A stretch of 64,000 nt of DNA from Steinernema hermaphroditum. Lineage: Eukaryota; Nematoda; Chromadorea; Rhabditida; Steinernematidae. This document shows, piece by piece, positions 29,511 through 42,289 of the stretch (positions are counted from its first letter, which is position 1; the number at the start of each line of letters is the position of its first letter). Under the pieces are notes generated by a model. The model did not search any database. It saw only the letters and a program-made list of their open reading frames with translations, and had not been told where the DNA came from. Where the stretch lies: assembly GCA_030435675.1 (NCBI GenBank), contig CM059623.1, positions 2,196,012-2,260,011 on the forward strand, read 5' to 3'. The position numbers and the translations under genes were made by a program.

Positions 29511-31699
29511 TATTGTAAATGACAGTCAAAATAAATTCTTCGATATAAAGCTGAAATAACTAGTAGAAATGCGGCGCGATACCTATACTTTGAAGTTACT
29601 TCAGCGCCAGAGGATTCAACGCGTTGCTGATAAGAACGAATGTCGCAGGATGGCAATAATTGACCTCATTGACAAGACTTTAAATCGAAGGGAGCCAAAT
29701 GTTTTGTGCACTCCGAAAATGAACGTGAACACATCTGTTAGGTGCTAAATAGATCGGATCTAAAACGAGTGGCCTGAGCGATGGTATGCTGGCAAGACGG
29801 ATTTGTATTGACAAAATTAACTAGCAAAACATATCATTTCATCCGGATGCATTCGACCTCCGGTTCATCTTAGAGTCTCTTAGGGTCATCTGTTTTTGAT
29901 CTACCCGAGCGGTTCGGCTGTCCGGCTGCCGGCACGATCCACCTCTACTTCGTGGCGAACATCGACCACTAATCCTCCTACAAAACCATTAAAAAAGACA
30001 CAATATATCATTGTAGGGTTTTCTAAGCACGACCGCTGTGACCATTTCAAGCAGAAAGCCTACTGTCCGGCTGTTAATTTTTTTTGCTTTCCCCTTCGTC
30101 TAGTGCACGAACAGTGTATGTCCTTGGTGAATCTTCGTGCCTGAGGCTTTCGTTCTATTTCCACATCTGTGTCGGATGTGTCGCCTTCGGTATAATGATT
30201 AGTGGGAGTCGAAAGGTCAAATATCTTCTTAATCTTGATAGGCCTTGCTATAGCTTTGAATTACATATCAACAGAACGCTGTTATGGGTGCACGAAGCTG
30301 ATCTTGCGATCGACCCGTACTGACTATGCTCCATGTCAAATTCTTCAATTTTGGTGTGCACTGTGTGCATCAACGCCCAGTGTCTACTGTATCTCATAAA
30401 CGAGATACTGTAGCTACTGGACCTGTTGACCTCATTTCTGGCCTATCAAAACTTTATTTCATTCGAAAAAAGTCCAAATTATTAGTGATTAAAAACCGTA
30501 GAACCAAAGAAGGTGTACCTGTACACAATTGAATGGCCATGAATCGCAAGATAAAAACGTGCGTACTCAGATGACCAGTTCGATAAGCAGGTATTATGTT
30601 TCAATGGTGCACGAGCGTTCGATTACAATTGGACTCGTTGGCCCGAACCAGATGGAGCCAGTCGTGTGCGCACGATCAAAACGTGCCCACACGATCTTTG
30701 ATGATACAACATGGGAGTGGAATGTACACAGAAAGGTGATGCTGATAAGGGACCAGCTTCAAAAGCGCACAAATAAGTTTTGTTCCGGGTCGAAAATTGC
30801 ATTTGACGCTCATCGTTTAAAAGTCATGAGATCAATGCTTATCGATGTGGGACCAGTAAACAGCAAAAAATGAGAAGTGATCGAGAGATTATAAAACATG
30901 GTTTGATGATCAATAGTTAAGTTCAAAGGAACAAGAATTAAAACAATAAGGGCGTGGAACATTACGATTGGAGAGTTGCATAAGGAACTGTCACCGGAGG
31001 CATGTCAGAACTCGGGGAACGTTGCATTACGGGTCTGAAGTAGCCGATGCTTCATCACCCATAAAGAGAAAGAGCTTCTCTGAGGATATACGATCTCAGA
31101 TGAATCGTTTGATCTACGTTTTTATCGTCCTACAAATATATTGGAAGGCATGGCTTTCCCAAACAATGTCCGCAAAAATCTCATACGGCATGCAGTAGTT
31201 GCGGATGGCCACATCTTTCAATTGCTTCATTTTTGTTGTTCATCTCATAGGTCAATCCATCGTAAGTCAGCAAATGAATATTTTTGTAGATATTGACCAA
31301 AAACATCGCCTGACATCATGACCAGTTATAGACCATTTGGAAAGATTTTTGAGATCGGAAGTGTCCGTCCGTTTGGGCAATATTGTGAAATCTGCCATGA
31401 AGGTCTTTGTGCTCACACTGGTCAATGTGTGTTCTGTACATTTACAAATCTAATCCCAGCACACGAAGTGAAGAAAATAAATAGGAATCGGGAGAGGAGT
31501 CAAACCCCGGGCTGAAAAATGGCAGCCAAGACACTATCCATTTCGATCACACGTACAGCTGTCAACTAGAGTCATTTGATTAAATTACAAGGGTATTTAT
31601 ATGGTGAGGTACATGCGAGCCTATATTCACTACGTCCATTTCAAAACTCCATCTGAAGCTGACAAAGGTTCCCTTGTGAAGTGACTTATATACACTTAC
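29511..31699. other. No supported gene over 2.2 kb
   Basis: A 114-codon frame at 30529-30873 has no ATG start and no recognised domain. Other short frames are unconvincing. AATAAA at 29530-29535 belongs to lectin 2. No RNA gene seen. Confidence 0.4.
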
Positions 31700-32103
31700 G
31701 TTCTAGATGTGAGTTTAGAATGCGTTACAAAGTATGTCTATTTAGGACAAGAGGTTCAAATGATCCGAAACAGCAGAAAAGAGATCAGCCGTCGAATTAG
31801 TTCGGGATGGAACGTCTTTCGCCAGCACAAAAAGCTGTATAAATGAAGTGGAAGAGGCTAAAGTTCTGATGACTTCCAGCGGCAGTGCTTGGACTGGACG
31901 AAAGAAGAGGCCAGATGAAGGAAACCGAAGCCGGTGTTGTGCCAACATCAACATCTTCAGACGCCCAAGACATAAACAATGAAGCCAAATTAATGAGTGA
32001 GAGACGACGACAGGAAAATCCTACATACTTGAATGGTGGTCATATCTGGGTGCAACTTTGTGTAAACTTATGAGATTGCAAAATAAATCCTAAATCCTAA
32101 AAT
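31700..32103 (+). mobile_element. RTE-like non-LTR retrotransposon 3' fragment
   Basis: KYVYLGQEVQMIRNSRKEIS RRISSGWNVF (31731-31846, stop at 31844-31846) is the conserved Y-L-G...R..A/S-W..F block of RTE reverse transcriptases. The fragment ends in a short tandem tail AAATCCTAAATCCTAAAAT, typical of RTE 3' ends. Much of the coding region is missing. Confidence 0.7.
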
Positions 32104-32428
32104 CTATATACATCCTTTGTGTTCCGACTTTTCGGAAAGAGTGGTGCGATAGAGCGCAGATGAACGCATCAAACTTTCCTTTCAGGGCGCTTTTCAAGCC
32201 TTCAAGAATAGCTTTGAGAACCCATCATCACACGGGGAAGAAACCGCTCCTATCCTAGCAAAATTTTACTCTGAAATGTACCCATGAAAAGGGATGAAAA
32301 TGTTGTCTTTTGTGGATCGCTGATCCAAGCAATGAACAACGCCTACAGACTAATGTCCTACCCACATAATCCTGCAAAATTAGGGCTTGACGGTCATTAA
32401 TTTATTTCAGTTATATCACATTTTTAAG
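32104..32428. other. 3' flank of protease 3, nothing recognised
   Basis: No gene, repeat or RNA supported. Confidence 0.35.
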
Positions 32429-33462
32429 TCACTGACAATAAGCCATGTTCCTTGTGACTTGAGCGATGAAGGGGCAGTAGCTGCTGATACGTACGTATCC
32501 AGTCGGTGGAATGACTCCTCCGCTCATGCCCTTGATGTAGGCCATGTAGTCTCCAAAGGAGCAGATTCCCGCCTGCCACCAAACGTTGCCCCTTTTGACC
32601 ACCAGCGGACTTCCACTGTCTCCTGGAAGGGGTCCGGACCGCGGCTGGCTACCCTTGATGCACATCGTGAAGTCCCTCATGTGGATCGGGAACAGTTGGG
32701 TCCTATAAAGGCGATATTGCTGTCAGCAAAATGGGTTCCCATACCGGCAGGTGTAGTCAGCATCGATAGTCACCGGAAGTTGTTGGAGAGTAGTAGGAGA
32801 AAGAGAAGAAGGTGGACGAGTTCGAGGATCGAAGCGCACTAAACAGTCACTCTATTAGGGACAATGGAGGAGGATGAAGAGTTACTAAAGCCCAGGCCGA
32901 TGGCCATGGCTTGTTGAGGTCCAGCTCGGCCTCGCATGAGACGGATGGGTTGGACAAGATTGTTGAATTGGACAGGTGCAGCCAAGCCAATGATGGCGAC
33001 ATCGTTATAGAGGTTGACGCGATTGAAATAAGGATGGATCTTGACCCAAGCCACGCGGTAGCTAACACCACCAGAGTGCAGATTGGTGCCCATGCGTACG
33101 GCATAGCTTTGAACATAGGCTTGTTCCGCTTGGTAGGCGTAGCGGTATGCACTTTGGGGAGACCTAGATTGGCCCATTTCAATACGATACATATAATGTC
33201 GTACCAGATGCAGTGACCAGCAGTTATCACATGTCTATTAGAGATGAGCGCTCCGCCACAGTCGTGCCAGTAGCCGTTGACTTGAAGGGACACAAAGAAA
33301 GGATACTGTCCGGCAGCGGCGGGAGATCCTCCGAAGATCTAGGTGGAGATGACGTAAAGAGTGACATAGACCCACAAGTTCATCAGGACCTTCTAGGGTC
33401 ACATTGGAAGCCGACTGGAGAGAGACTCCGAGAAGGGTCAAGAAGACGGCGATGCGAAGCAT
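32429..33462 (-). CDS. Secreted S1-family serine protease, copy 3, 288 aa
   Basis: Exons on minus: 33376-33462, 33205-33338, 32886-33163, 32745-32838, 32429-32702; introns 37, 41, 47 and 42 nt. Signal peptide [21 protein letters not shown] then [20 protein letters not shown]. Triad: H in ITAGHC, D in YNDVAIIGLA, S in PGDSGSP. The last exon has a 6-nt longer loop (KGSQPRSGPLPGDSG). Its first 90 bp and promoter core are almost identical to copy 1, but no lectin gene faces it; the promoter similarity breaks off just past a TTATCAG GATA-type site. So this is a partial duplication of the pair. Intact. Confidence 0.92.
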
Positions 33463-34173
33463 GTCGACTGTGGGGACCGATATTTCGCTCCCCTTTTGCG
33501 CAATTCTTATCAGTCCTCAGAGGAGGCTCCTCCCCTCAAGAGGCTAATAGCACAGAGTAAAAGCATGATAATAAGGGAACAAAGATCGTTGACAGTGAAC
33601 AAACAGCGCATGCAGATGCAAGGTGTACGGGATGAGAATGGAATCTACAAAATTTGTAAATTTACATGAGAAATAAGGGATAGAGGCAGCATGTGTGGTA
33701 AGAAAAATCCGGGTTTGTAGTTAAATCAATGGGATGGATAAGAAGCCCTTCTCCAACTAGCCAGAAGCTGAAGTCAATTTCGACAGCCCATGATGGCACC
33801 TGCTCCGTTTGCTGTGCTCTACTGTTTGGAAGAATCAGGCATCTGTCCGCTTCGTCAATGCTTCATTTACACAGTACCAAAAATTAAAATCGGTGTAATG
33901 GACCTTTTATGCCACTCCGTAGGCATTGATTTACCACTTTAAGTTCTGGAATATCTCATTTATGTTTTTCTATTCCCAACACATTGATGTATTTGTTGTT
34001 GTATGTGCATTCTTTGAGCTTGTCTATGAGATCAGCTGGCGCGAAAAATATAACATTGAATGCTCTACGCATTTTTGCATTCGCATCTTTTCTGCTCTAT
34101 GTGATCAATCTCTATGTGATCAATCAAATGCCAATCAGCTGCTATATTGAATCGTAACAATCGATAGAATACC
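33463..34173. other. Spacer upstream of protease 3
   Basis: The first about 50 bp are promoter sequence shared with the other proteases. The rest has no supported feature. Confidence 0.4.
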
Positions 34174-34325
34174 ATCTCACTTCCATTGAAATCGATCATC
34201 TCACAGTCCGAGTTCCCTTTCATTCCGGCTGACCGATCAGCCACTATTAATCCCACTCTCGCCAATATTGACCAGCGCGGCGTCTTCTTATTCTCCAGAC
34301 GGAGAGCGCCGCCACCGGGAAATGG
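34174..34325. repeat. Direct repeat, copy 1 (partner 34807-34975)
   Basis: About 150 bp sharing ATCGATCATCTCACAGTCCG, CATTCCGGCTGACC and ACTCTCGCCAATATTGACC with the partner 630 bp downstream. Both end in a GCGCCGCCACC-like element. Non-coding. Confidence 0.85.
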
Positions 34326-34806
34326 AAAATTTGTGGGTTTTTAGATTAAATTTTAGATTTTTGAGAAGGCACAGGTGGTAACACCAGTTGCTTGAATGCT
34401 TGCACAGACATGTTTTTAAGGGTTTTTCGAATGGTTTTTGTTAGCAAATTCTAGACAGCATAGCAGAGAGGCGATTTTAGCTAACTTACAAGCTTTCCCA
34501 GCTCCCTAAAAGTAATTCCGGACAACTTGAATGACCTCGCTTTTGATTTATCTTTTATTCTATTGATTTTTGAGCTAGAGGAGTTTATCTACACAACACA
34601 GAATGTTACACTTCCAATATATGACCTTTATTAACCGATTCCGACAACCTCCGAGAAGTTCAACATTTTGCTTATACCTTATACCTTCAACTGTTATTCT
34701 GTGATCAGTTATCCATGAATGTTCTCATATTATTATTCGCTGCTCTGATGTTAAACTCTTGACAGAAAACAAAGTCACAAGAATGACGTGACATGCGGTA
34801 AACAGC

Positions 34807-34975
34807 GTCACTTCCATCGAAATCGATCATCTCACAGTCCGAGTTCCCTTTCATTCCGGCTGACCCGCCGACCGATCAGCCGCTGTTAATCCCACTCTCG
34901 CCAATATTGACCCGCGCGGCGCCTCCTATCGAGTTCTTGTTTTGCAGGCGGACAACGCCGCCACCAACTTTCTAT
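34807..34975. repeat. Direct repeat, copy 2 (partner 34174-34325)
   Basis: Same orientation as copy 1, with one extra CCGCCGACC segment and a diverged GC-rich end. Confidence 0.85.
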
Positions 34976-36230
34976 TTTCCTCCACTGTTTGCTGAAGAGA
35001 TCGACGGATCAATTTGTAATTGATGATGCGGGCGCGGATTTCAAACTGTGCGTTTGCAGAGATGATGTCATTTTATACGACGTGTGCTGGAATCATTACT
35101 GTTCTGATTTTCATCTTTTCATTAAAGGTCATGTGCATTTTGAGCTTCGTCTTTTTCTCTAGATTTTGATTCTTCAGCTCTTTGTATATATAAACAAAAA
35201 AGTCTTGGAATGATGTATAATTATTTTGGCGTCAGTAGAATTGTGCCCTCGAGAGTCCTGCTTGTACATAGATTGTTGGTATTGGTTCTACCTGATCGAT
35301 CTCGAACTTTATGTTCACGGTCATGTTCAATGTGGCCAGTTTTATTTAGGGTCGGTGTGGGAGTTCGGTTTCCCATTCACTCTATCACATCTCACAGATC
35401 ACAGGTTCGGTTCTCATTGCCTTTGAGCATAAACGCGCATTCTACAGTGTACTCAGAAAGGTTAGAGAATTTTTGCAGTAGCTTATTCTAGACTTTTTTT
35501 AGAGTTTGTATATTGACGTCCCATTTGGAGTTTAGAACAGCCCTGATGCCTTCACTTTGTCAGCATTTTGGAAGGTCACGGAGGAATCTGATCAAAGTTT
35601 TCGTCATGATACATAACGTAGGTAACAGTGTCGTCGTACATTCACAGAATAGAGTAGTTTTGGCATGTAGCACGGTCTATACGTTGTACAAGCAGACAAA
35701 TATCAGGGGAACCGGGAAACATAGTGCCCTATTTTTTGGTTATGGAAAAGAGGGAAACGTCTGGAGATTTTTGGAAAGTCTCGCACCGCCGTGCTTCCCA
35801 TACTCCCCACTCTATCACATCTCACAATTCCGCTTTCAATGTCTTCCAAAGTAGCTGTGGCTACTGAACATGGTTAGTGAATGAAGATAGTATCCGTCGA
35901 GATTTTAAAGATTTTTCGGATGCCTGTGTGGTTGGGGTGAGGTTGCAAGGCAATTACAATGGTTTTCATGGCCAGATGGAAGCCGAGACGATGAACACCA
36001 CTTGTTGAGCTCTCTCAGGAGAAGACTAGTTTATTCCCACAATCAGAAACATACAATAACGTGATGGGCGGGGAATGATCTATCGCCGTCGGCGACACTC
36101 TGTGCGTATGCATGTAGCTAATATTGCTGGAATGTCTTGTTCCTGTAAAATATGAGCCACCATAGACACTAGAGGCGCATGGATCTTTTCTCACTTAGCG
36201 ACTCAATATTTACTTAAGCTGATACCGAGT

Positions 36231-36452
36231 TGGCCTGAGAAGTGGTCGACGAAGCTCGAAGAATGGCGGCCACCGAAGACGCGCCCCATCGGAAGGCCGA
36301 GGACCAGATGGCGAGATGACTTCACGAAGAAAATAGGAACGCAAAGATGGCGACAACGAGCAAGAGAAGAGGAACGGCAACAATGGATTCATATGGGGTG
36401 TGGCTCGATGTAATGTTGATGATTCCACAAATAAATCGTAAATCGTAAATCG
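36231..36452 (+). mobile_element. RTE-like retrotransposon C-terminus and tail
   Basis: Open frame ending GRPRTRWRDDFTKKIGTQRW then RQRAREEERQQWIHMGCGSM and stop at 36411-36413, matching the G-R-P-x-x-R-W-x-D-D-F...R....W end of RTE reverse transcriptases. It is followed by an AAATCGT tandem tail at about 36427-36452. Confidence 0.75.
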
Positions 36453-36460
36453 ATACCGAG

Positions 36461-36524
36461 TTGAGGTCCCGACTGGGTCGAGCTGTTCGCTCCCCTCAAG
36501 CACCTGTTACGGTAAGACGTAACA
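36461..36524 (+). mobile_element. Truncated LTR end of the SL1-bearing family
   Basis: GAGTTGAGGTCCC...CTCCCCTCAAG...CTGTTACGGTAAGACGTAACA aligns to the last part of LTR B. The SL1 block is present only as its last bases. It directly follows the RTE tail. Confidence 0.7.
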
Positions 36525-36637
36525 ATAGTTTCTTTTTCCAAATTGCTTCTCTTTGGTTGCTAGAGAAAGGGTCGGCACCCACATTTTTGACATCAAGGCG
36601 CTCTTCCTGTAGAAATATGAACTAGACGAGAACCCAC

Positions 36638-36941
36638 TGATAGACAAAAACAAAGAGCTGCCTTTAACGAAAATCAGCTTTCAATGTGACACTGAATACA
36701 GTTGTAGCTGCGGAACATCGTTAGTGGATAAATATATCTGTCTGTCTTGAGATTTTTGCGAATTGTCGGAGGACTGTGACGGGCAGCGGCAATGCTTTTT
36801 CCTGATCAGGCGAACGCCGAGGCGATCAACGACGGCTAAGAATTTAGCTTGTTTAGAGAAACCGTACGGACAACTTCACCCATAGCTACATATATTTCTT
36901 GTTGAAGGGCTTGTGTATAGTTACTTCTTATTGTTTAAATG
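36638..36941. repeat. Dispersed 300-bp repeat, copy 1
   Basis: Nearly identical in the same orientation to 37938-38236 (GACAAAAACAAAGAGCTGCC ... CTTATTGTTTAAATGT). A third, diverged copy of its middle is at about 35845-36000. Confidence 0.85.
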
Positions 36942-37249
36942 TACAAATTTTGGGCATCTGTTTGATACATCAGCATCAAGAATCAGCACATCTATAATAT
37001 CTGTAATACTGATAATGTAAAAATTTTTGGCGTCCGCTTTGATACATAAGTTATTGACGTATCACAAGAATCAGCACATCTGTAATATCTGCAATACTTT
37101 GTGATGATGTGTAAACTAGCTGAAATGGCGGTTTCACCATAAAAGACTGCCGAACTTGCAAGCTATGTACCTTCTTCCACATACTTTTGCAGGGTCCATT
37201 TAACAAGAGTGGGTCCTTCTAGGTCCATTTAATAAGAAGCTCTTTCACC

Positions 37250-37583
37250 TCCTCGGTTCCAGTCTCGACCTCGGCCACCGCACGTCGAACCATTTTCGCG
37301 CCATTCAATCCATCGAAAATGATGTTTTTACCGCCACATCGCCTCAGGCGATTTGACGCCGCGTCCACTCATGCGAGAGGCCGGACGCGCGCCACATTTT
37401 CATGCGCAACAACACTCGAAGGCCATCTTGGCATCATACCTGCTGTGGCGCCGTCCGTCGATCCGGTTTCAGCAAGGAACCCCCCGTGGCCGCGACTCCT
37501 TCGGTGATGTCATCGGAGGTGGCGGCTGTGTGAGAGCGACGTCTCTTTGATGACGACGGCTGCGCATCGCCAAGAAGCAAAGT
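37250..37583 (+). CDS. GC-rich promoter and candidate first exon of a long-intron gene
   Basis: GC-rich island in AT-rich surroundings. An ATG at 37550 reads MTTAAHRQEAK and meets a strong donor (AAGT|GTAAGTGAG, exon end 37583) in phase 1. All other candidate exons to the right accept phase 1. Longer frames across the island have other registers and no splice support. The product is not recognised. Confidence 0.35.
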
Positions 37584-37937
37584 GTAAGTGAGTTAATTGA
37601 GGCAAATTGGCGCTTTTCGTTTGGGAATTGGGGTTTTGCGAAGAGTTAGTTGACGATTTGACGGACTTTGGTGGAGATAGTGGGGGAGAGCCTGTTTTGT
37701 GTTTTCTTGTGGAATCAGGTTTTCGCGAACTTTTGACTTTATCGACTGTTTCTATCGATATTTTGCTTGAAGGGCACAATGTCTTTTGGGTTTCATCGAT
37801 TGTTATATTGAAGCTTTTTGTATTTTTGTCTGGAGAAGATTCACAAATGAATCAAAGGATGACTCCGCCTTTCCGTGTTGGTCGAAATTAATGTGTCGTG
37901 CAATCTGGCCAGTAACCTTTTTCGAAAAATTGCTAGA

Positions 37938-38236
37938 CGAAAACAAAGAGCTGCCTTTAACGAAAATCAGCTTTCAATGTGATACTGAATACAGTTGTGG
38001 CTGCGGAACATCGTTAGTGGATAAATATATCTGTCTATCTTGAGATTTTTGCGAATTGTCGGAGGACTGTGACGGGCAGTGGCAATGCTTTTTCCTGATC
38101 AGGTGAACGCCGAGGCGATCAACGACGGCTAAGAACTTAGCTTGTTTAGAGAAACCGTACGGACGACTTCACCCATCGCTACATATATTTCTTGTTGAAG
38201 GGCTTGTGTATAGTTAGTTCTTATTGTTTAAATGTG
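37938..38236. repeat. Dispersed 300-bp repeat, copy 2
   Basis: Partner of 36638-36941. Both copies contain one ATTTTTG (GAGATTTTTGCGAATTGTCG). Confidence 0.85.
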
Positions 38237-39766
38237 CAAATTTTTGGTATCTGTTTTATACAACTATAAAACAAGAATCAGCACATCTGAAAATACTTTA
38301 TAATGATTTTTTTGTGGACCTGAAGTGGCGGTTTCACATCAAACGACTGCGTAGTGTTCAAGGGCGCTTCCTAGAGGAGGGTTCAGGTAGCTATACCTAT
38401 GACGACGACTAAGAACTTAGCTTATTTAGAGAATTTTTGTTAATGTATCGTGTAATCTGGCCAGTAACCTTTTTCGTGGGAAATAGCGATTTGATTCATC
38501 TTCATTTCTTGCTATCAATCTGTGATTTGGAAGGTGGTCTGGTAGCTGGGCTGTCAACCGGCCATGATACATGAGTTCTATTCAAAAGTTAACGATAAAA
38601 ATAGCTACGTGCCGATCAGGAGTTCACTTGTTAAAAGACCCAGAAGCGCCTGATCTTGCACTACCCGGTAAACTCCATCCCTGAATCACTTTGTTTGAGA
38701 AAATGACACTCCACCAGGCCTGCATACTACCTGAGCTTGCACCTCAATTGTTTAGGTAGCGCAGTCAGTAATGAGTCAACATTTAGTTTTCTAGAATCTC
38801 GTTGGAATCGTTGCTGAACTTTTGGTCTATCGTTTTCTAGACCGAGTTCACTCTTCGGTGTAGAAAACGATAGATCACACTTTTTGAGATACTTTCTTGA
38901 CTGCGTCATGCATGAGGATATATTCAATTGGTTTAACCGACCAAATTTTTAATTTTTTTGTTCATAGCTTAGCTGCTGCACAGAACTACGTACTTACGGG
39001 TTCATAAGGCTTACCGTTTCGCGCTGCAATCATCCCTATTGCTAATTGCGGGTTAATTTGGTTATTTATTTTTGCGCTGATGCATCGAATACTTTTAAGA
39101 GAGGCGTAAACACTGAACTTTCTGAAATAGTTCACTTCCCGAGCGGGTGGACAACCCGTGTCCACTGTTCATCTCTTAGATATTTTTGAGTGCTTTCAAT
39201 GAGCAGTTGTGATGATTCCAATTTGAAAGACCTGCGCAAGTACTCACCAGTTGATGCATGAGTCACTGTTGGATAAGACCTGAATCCAGGACTAGAACCT
39301 TACATTTTTATGTGCAAACCAGGGCCTCCTTTATAAGGCGCAGTTTGTGTTTGCCATTCCATATATTAATTTTTATCGTTTATATTTCTCTCCTTAACTA
39401 TGATGCACTTAAGTAAGCACTGATGGAGAACAAGGGTGCCTCAGTTGGATTGTAAGCGCTTAAGAATAGTGTTATCAATGCCTACAAAATAGAGTAAACA
39501 GTCAGGAAATATTTTACATTTTCGTTGGTAAAGGTAACTTCACTCACGTTCTCGAAGCCCTCAAACATTAAAATCCATTTCTGAAATTCTTTGAGACACT
39601 TATTCTGGTACAAAGAGAGCACATATCTCACGGTGACCGCTGGTATTCTTCAAACTTCGGTGGAGGGCGCGATATCGTAGTCGAACACAATGCACCTATA
39701 GCATGGGGGCTCGCCTCGTCTGGTGCTCTTACTACTAAACGGCCACGCGGGACTTGGCAAATTTAC

Positions 39767-39788
39767 CTCAAACCTGGGTAATTAAGAC
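39767..39788 (-). promoter_or_regulatory. SL1-like block in a third LTR remnant
   Basis: On the minus strand 19 of 22 bases match SL1 (TTAATTACCCAGGTTTGAG at its 3' part), followed by GTAAA. Upstream on the same strand is TTATTTGTTATCGTGTTACG, matching the U3 end of LTR B, so this is the same LTR family and not an SL RNA gene. No Sm site with stem loops follows. LTR boundaries are not resolved; they lie within about 39.68-40.02 kb. Confidence 0.65.
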
Positions 39789-40159
39789 TTTATATAAAAC
39801 AACACGTTAACGTAACACGATAACAAATAACAAGGATGATAAGTTGCAACAAAAGCCTAAACGGCTCAACCGCAGCAGCGCGCAGCCCACCCGCTACGGT
39901 CGTCTGCAAGGATGGTGGCGGGACCCAATCATTCGACTGACTATATATATCAGATGTTCGTGCATAACGTCCGTTCGGGTCGATTTGGGGTCCTGGCGGG
40001 GTGCTGTTTGAGGGTGATGCTGTGGTACTGCGATGTTGATCACACTTACAAAGTTCTTCCATTTGTTCTGAAACTTTTTTTTGCTGCTTTTGGTTTTGGA
40101 AATGCAGTTAGAAATCAGGTCTAACTGAAATCCCAAAAGTGACGACCACATGAAGTGGA

Positions 40160-40221
40160 GGGGTGATCGACAGACTGGCGCAATGGTCTAAGGTTCGACT
40201 CCCCGGGGGTGAAATTTTTTT
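40160..40221 (+). tRNA. tRNA-like relic lacking the anticodon arm
   Basis: Box A TGGCGCAATGG (40176-40186), flanked by GAC/GTC that can form a D stem, is separated by only 5 nt from a perfect box B GGTTCGACTCC (40192-40202). A T7 run at 40215-40221 could end Pol III transcription. The GGTCTAAGG piece resembles tRNA-Leu. No anticodon arm and no convincing acceptor stem, so this is probably a deleted tRNA pseudogene or tRNA-derived SINE head. Confidence 0.45.
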
Positions 40222-40684
40222 CTTTTCGCCTATTTTCTCTTTCTTTTCGTTTCTTTTGCATTTTTCCCTACTTCTGACCGGCTTTAACATACCTACCGTA
40301 CTCCCGGTTCTCTTTTCGCCCCGATTTTCCGCCTTTCTACACTTTTGCCTCTTATTCATTCCCGTCCACGGTTTGTTCGTACAAAAGAAAAAGGCTGAGT
40401 TTTGCTCATTCCCGAGTACGATTTTCTCTATTTTTGGCTCTTAAACGTCCTTATTAGTATCATTATTCGAACAGTGTTTGCGTCCTCGCCGCGTACACCA
40501 GCTCTCCAGATTCAGAATGCCAGATTTACATTGTTTCTTCAAAATCTCTTTGATTATCGACTAAACAATTTCTATTTTTGTCACTGATCTTGAATAGTAA
40601 GGAGTATATAAAAGCCATTCGCGTCTTAAGGGAGTTTTCTTCTTTTCTTCTGTCCTATAAAATAGAAATCATCTCTTTTTTACA

Positions 40685-40750
40685 GATTACAAGGATACGC
40701 CACATCTCTGCCAAATAGAGAAGGACGCCGTGAATATTCGCCAGCTGAAA
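40685..40750 (+). CDS. Candidate internal exon, phase 1-1, 66 nt
   Basis: TTTTTACAG acceptor, then a frame giving YKDTPHLCQIEKDAVNIRQL, then an AAAG|GTGGGT donor. Clean splice sites and ordinary protein composition, GC content above its surroundings. Family unknown. Joined to the 37583 donor the split codon is TAT. Confidence 0.45.
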
Positions 40751-41259
40751 GGTGGGTTTTTTAATGTCACTTGTGTTAAACTTGATAACATATTGTTCGC
40801 CTGCATATGTGCCATTTTTGGAAGGAGGATGACTAGTCCGGGACTTTTTGTAAACGTATTTTTAACGCGACGCGTGCTTCGATCTCATTTTCTATTCTAT
40901 AGGATGAGTGTAATGAGTATTTTTTGGAGAAAGGTGGTTAGTGACTTTACGCTTTGAAGATTAGATTATATATATCAAAACATAGTTTGACATATTCGTT
41001 TTAGACATATTTTGAACACGTTCACAATGCGGGTTATCCATCGATCTGCGTAATGACTACGACTATTTTATTCCGATATCTAACATTAACAGATAAATAG
41101 TTGTCTTCGCGAATTTTTCACTACATTGGATACGGGGCCCATCCTAAGGGCTTCTTCACAGGAGGATTCTTTTAGGCGGCCGAACCACCTTTCCGTGCTT
41201 CTATTCGCCATCTTCCAGGCGAAATTCCAATTCCTTGTTATCATGGTCTAGTTAATGTT

Positions 41260-41660
41260 CTTCAACTTGCTAACGTCTCGAAGCTATTTGTTCATCTTGC
41301 TGTCTATTCGACTCTGTCCAATCCATCGCTAATCCATCGGTCGAACGTTTCTTCTTCGTTGATTTTTGAGCGCCCAGGTTTCGGATCCGTAGAGCGTGGC
41401 GAGGAAAACGCATTGATCTAAAGATTGAAGCATCTTCAGCGAATAGACCAATGATATGAGGCCTCTGTGGAACTTCCTTTTTAACGTCCAGGGGGAATTC
41501 CTCCAAACCAATTATACAAGAAGATCTTTTTTTTGGATTTTTGGATATCTTTCCCGTCGTTAAAATTGTAATTAAAGCACCATTTGAAGACCGAACATCG
41601 TTCTCCGTCATTAAAGCTGTAATTTGAGCATGGACAGGGACCACAGCGAGGTTTTCATTT
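41260..41660 (-). mobile_element. RTE-like reverse transcriptase fragment
   Basis: Minus-strand reading gives LATLYGSETWALKNQRRR, the L-x-Y-G-S-E-T-W-A-L block of RTE elements, with frame changes on both sides. Confidence 0.7.
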
Positions 41661-42289
41661 GGACTTTTAGTTTTTCGTTTCTGTCATCTGTTGCATTTTA
41701 TGAAATACCGAGAGAACTAGGCAGATTTATTGAGTCACAGCACTCTATGTGTGCTATATATCACGAAAGGATATTTGAACAGTGTACGTAAAGGCGCAAT
41801 CTTCACTGCATTGTTCTATCGTGCATTTTTGTAAAGAATTCGAAACAAAACGAATACATGAAGTTGGCTAATTTTTCTGGTCATTTCTGCTATGAGGCAT
41901 AGGCATGTTGGCATATTCTAGTCTTGGTTTAGCTTTCTGTATTTGCCGATGACACTGCTAGATTTATCCCTATAGTCCCAGTTCACAGATCGTAAATTTT
42001 GTTCCTAATTATTGAAAAAACGCAGATTTTTCCTGGATATGATTTCATGCTTCGTGTATTTCGCAGTTTCATTTCAAAGTTGTTTGTGTTAAACTTGATA
42101 ACGTATTGAATACAGATGAAGATTACTTCGATGTGTTATGCTTTGAAGATTAGATTCTGCAGAAAAAAAAGTGTAGTCATATTTTGAACATATTCTACAT
42201 GCGCGTTGTCCATCGATCTTCTTTTGCTATATCAGGATGAGCATAATGAGTATTCTATCGCGAAATCCTTCTTAGCATGGTCTAATCGA

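Noticed and set aside
39767..39788. SL RNA gene on the minus strand
   Set aside because: No Sm site and no stem loops follow, and the upstream sequence matches LTR U3, so it is an LTR remnant.
39790..40062. Minus-strand 90-codon frame ending in a hydrophobic tail, first taken as a membrane protein exon
   Set aside because: Its last part overlaps the U3-like segment of the third LTR remnant; more likely LTR or adjoining element sequence.
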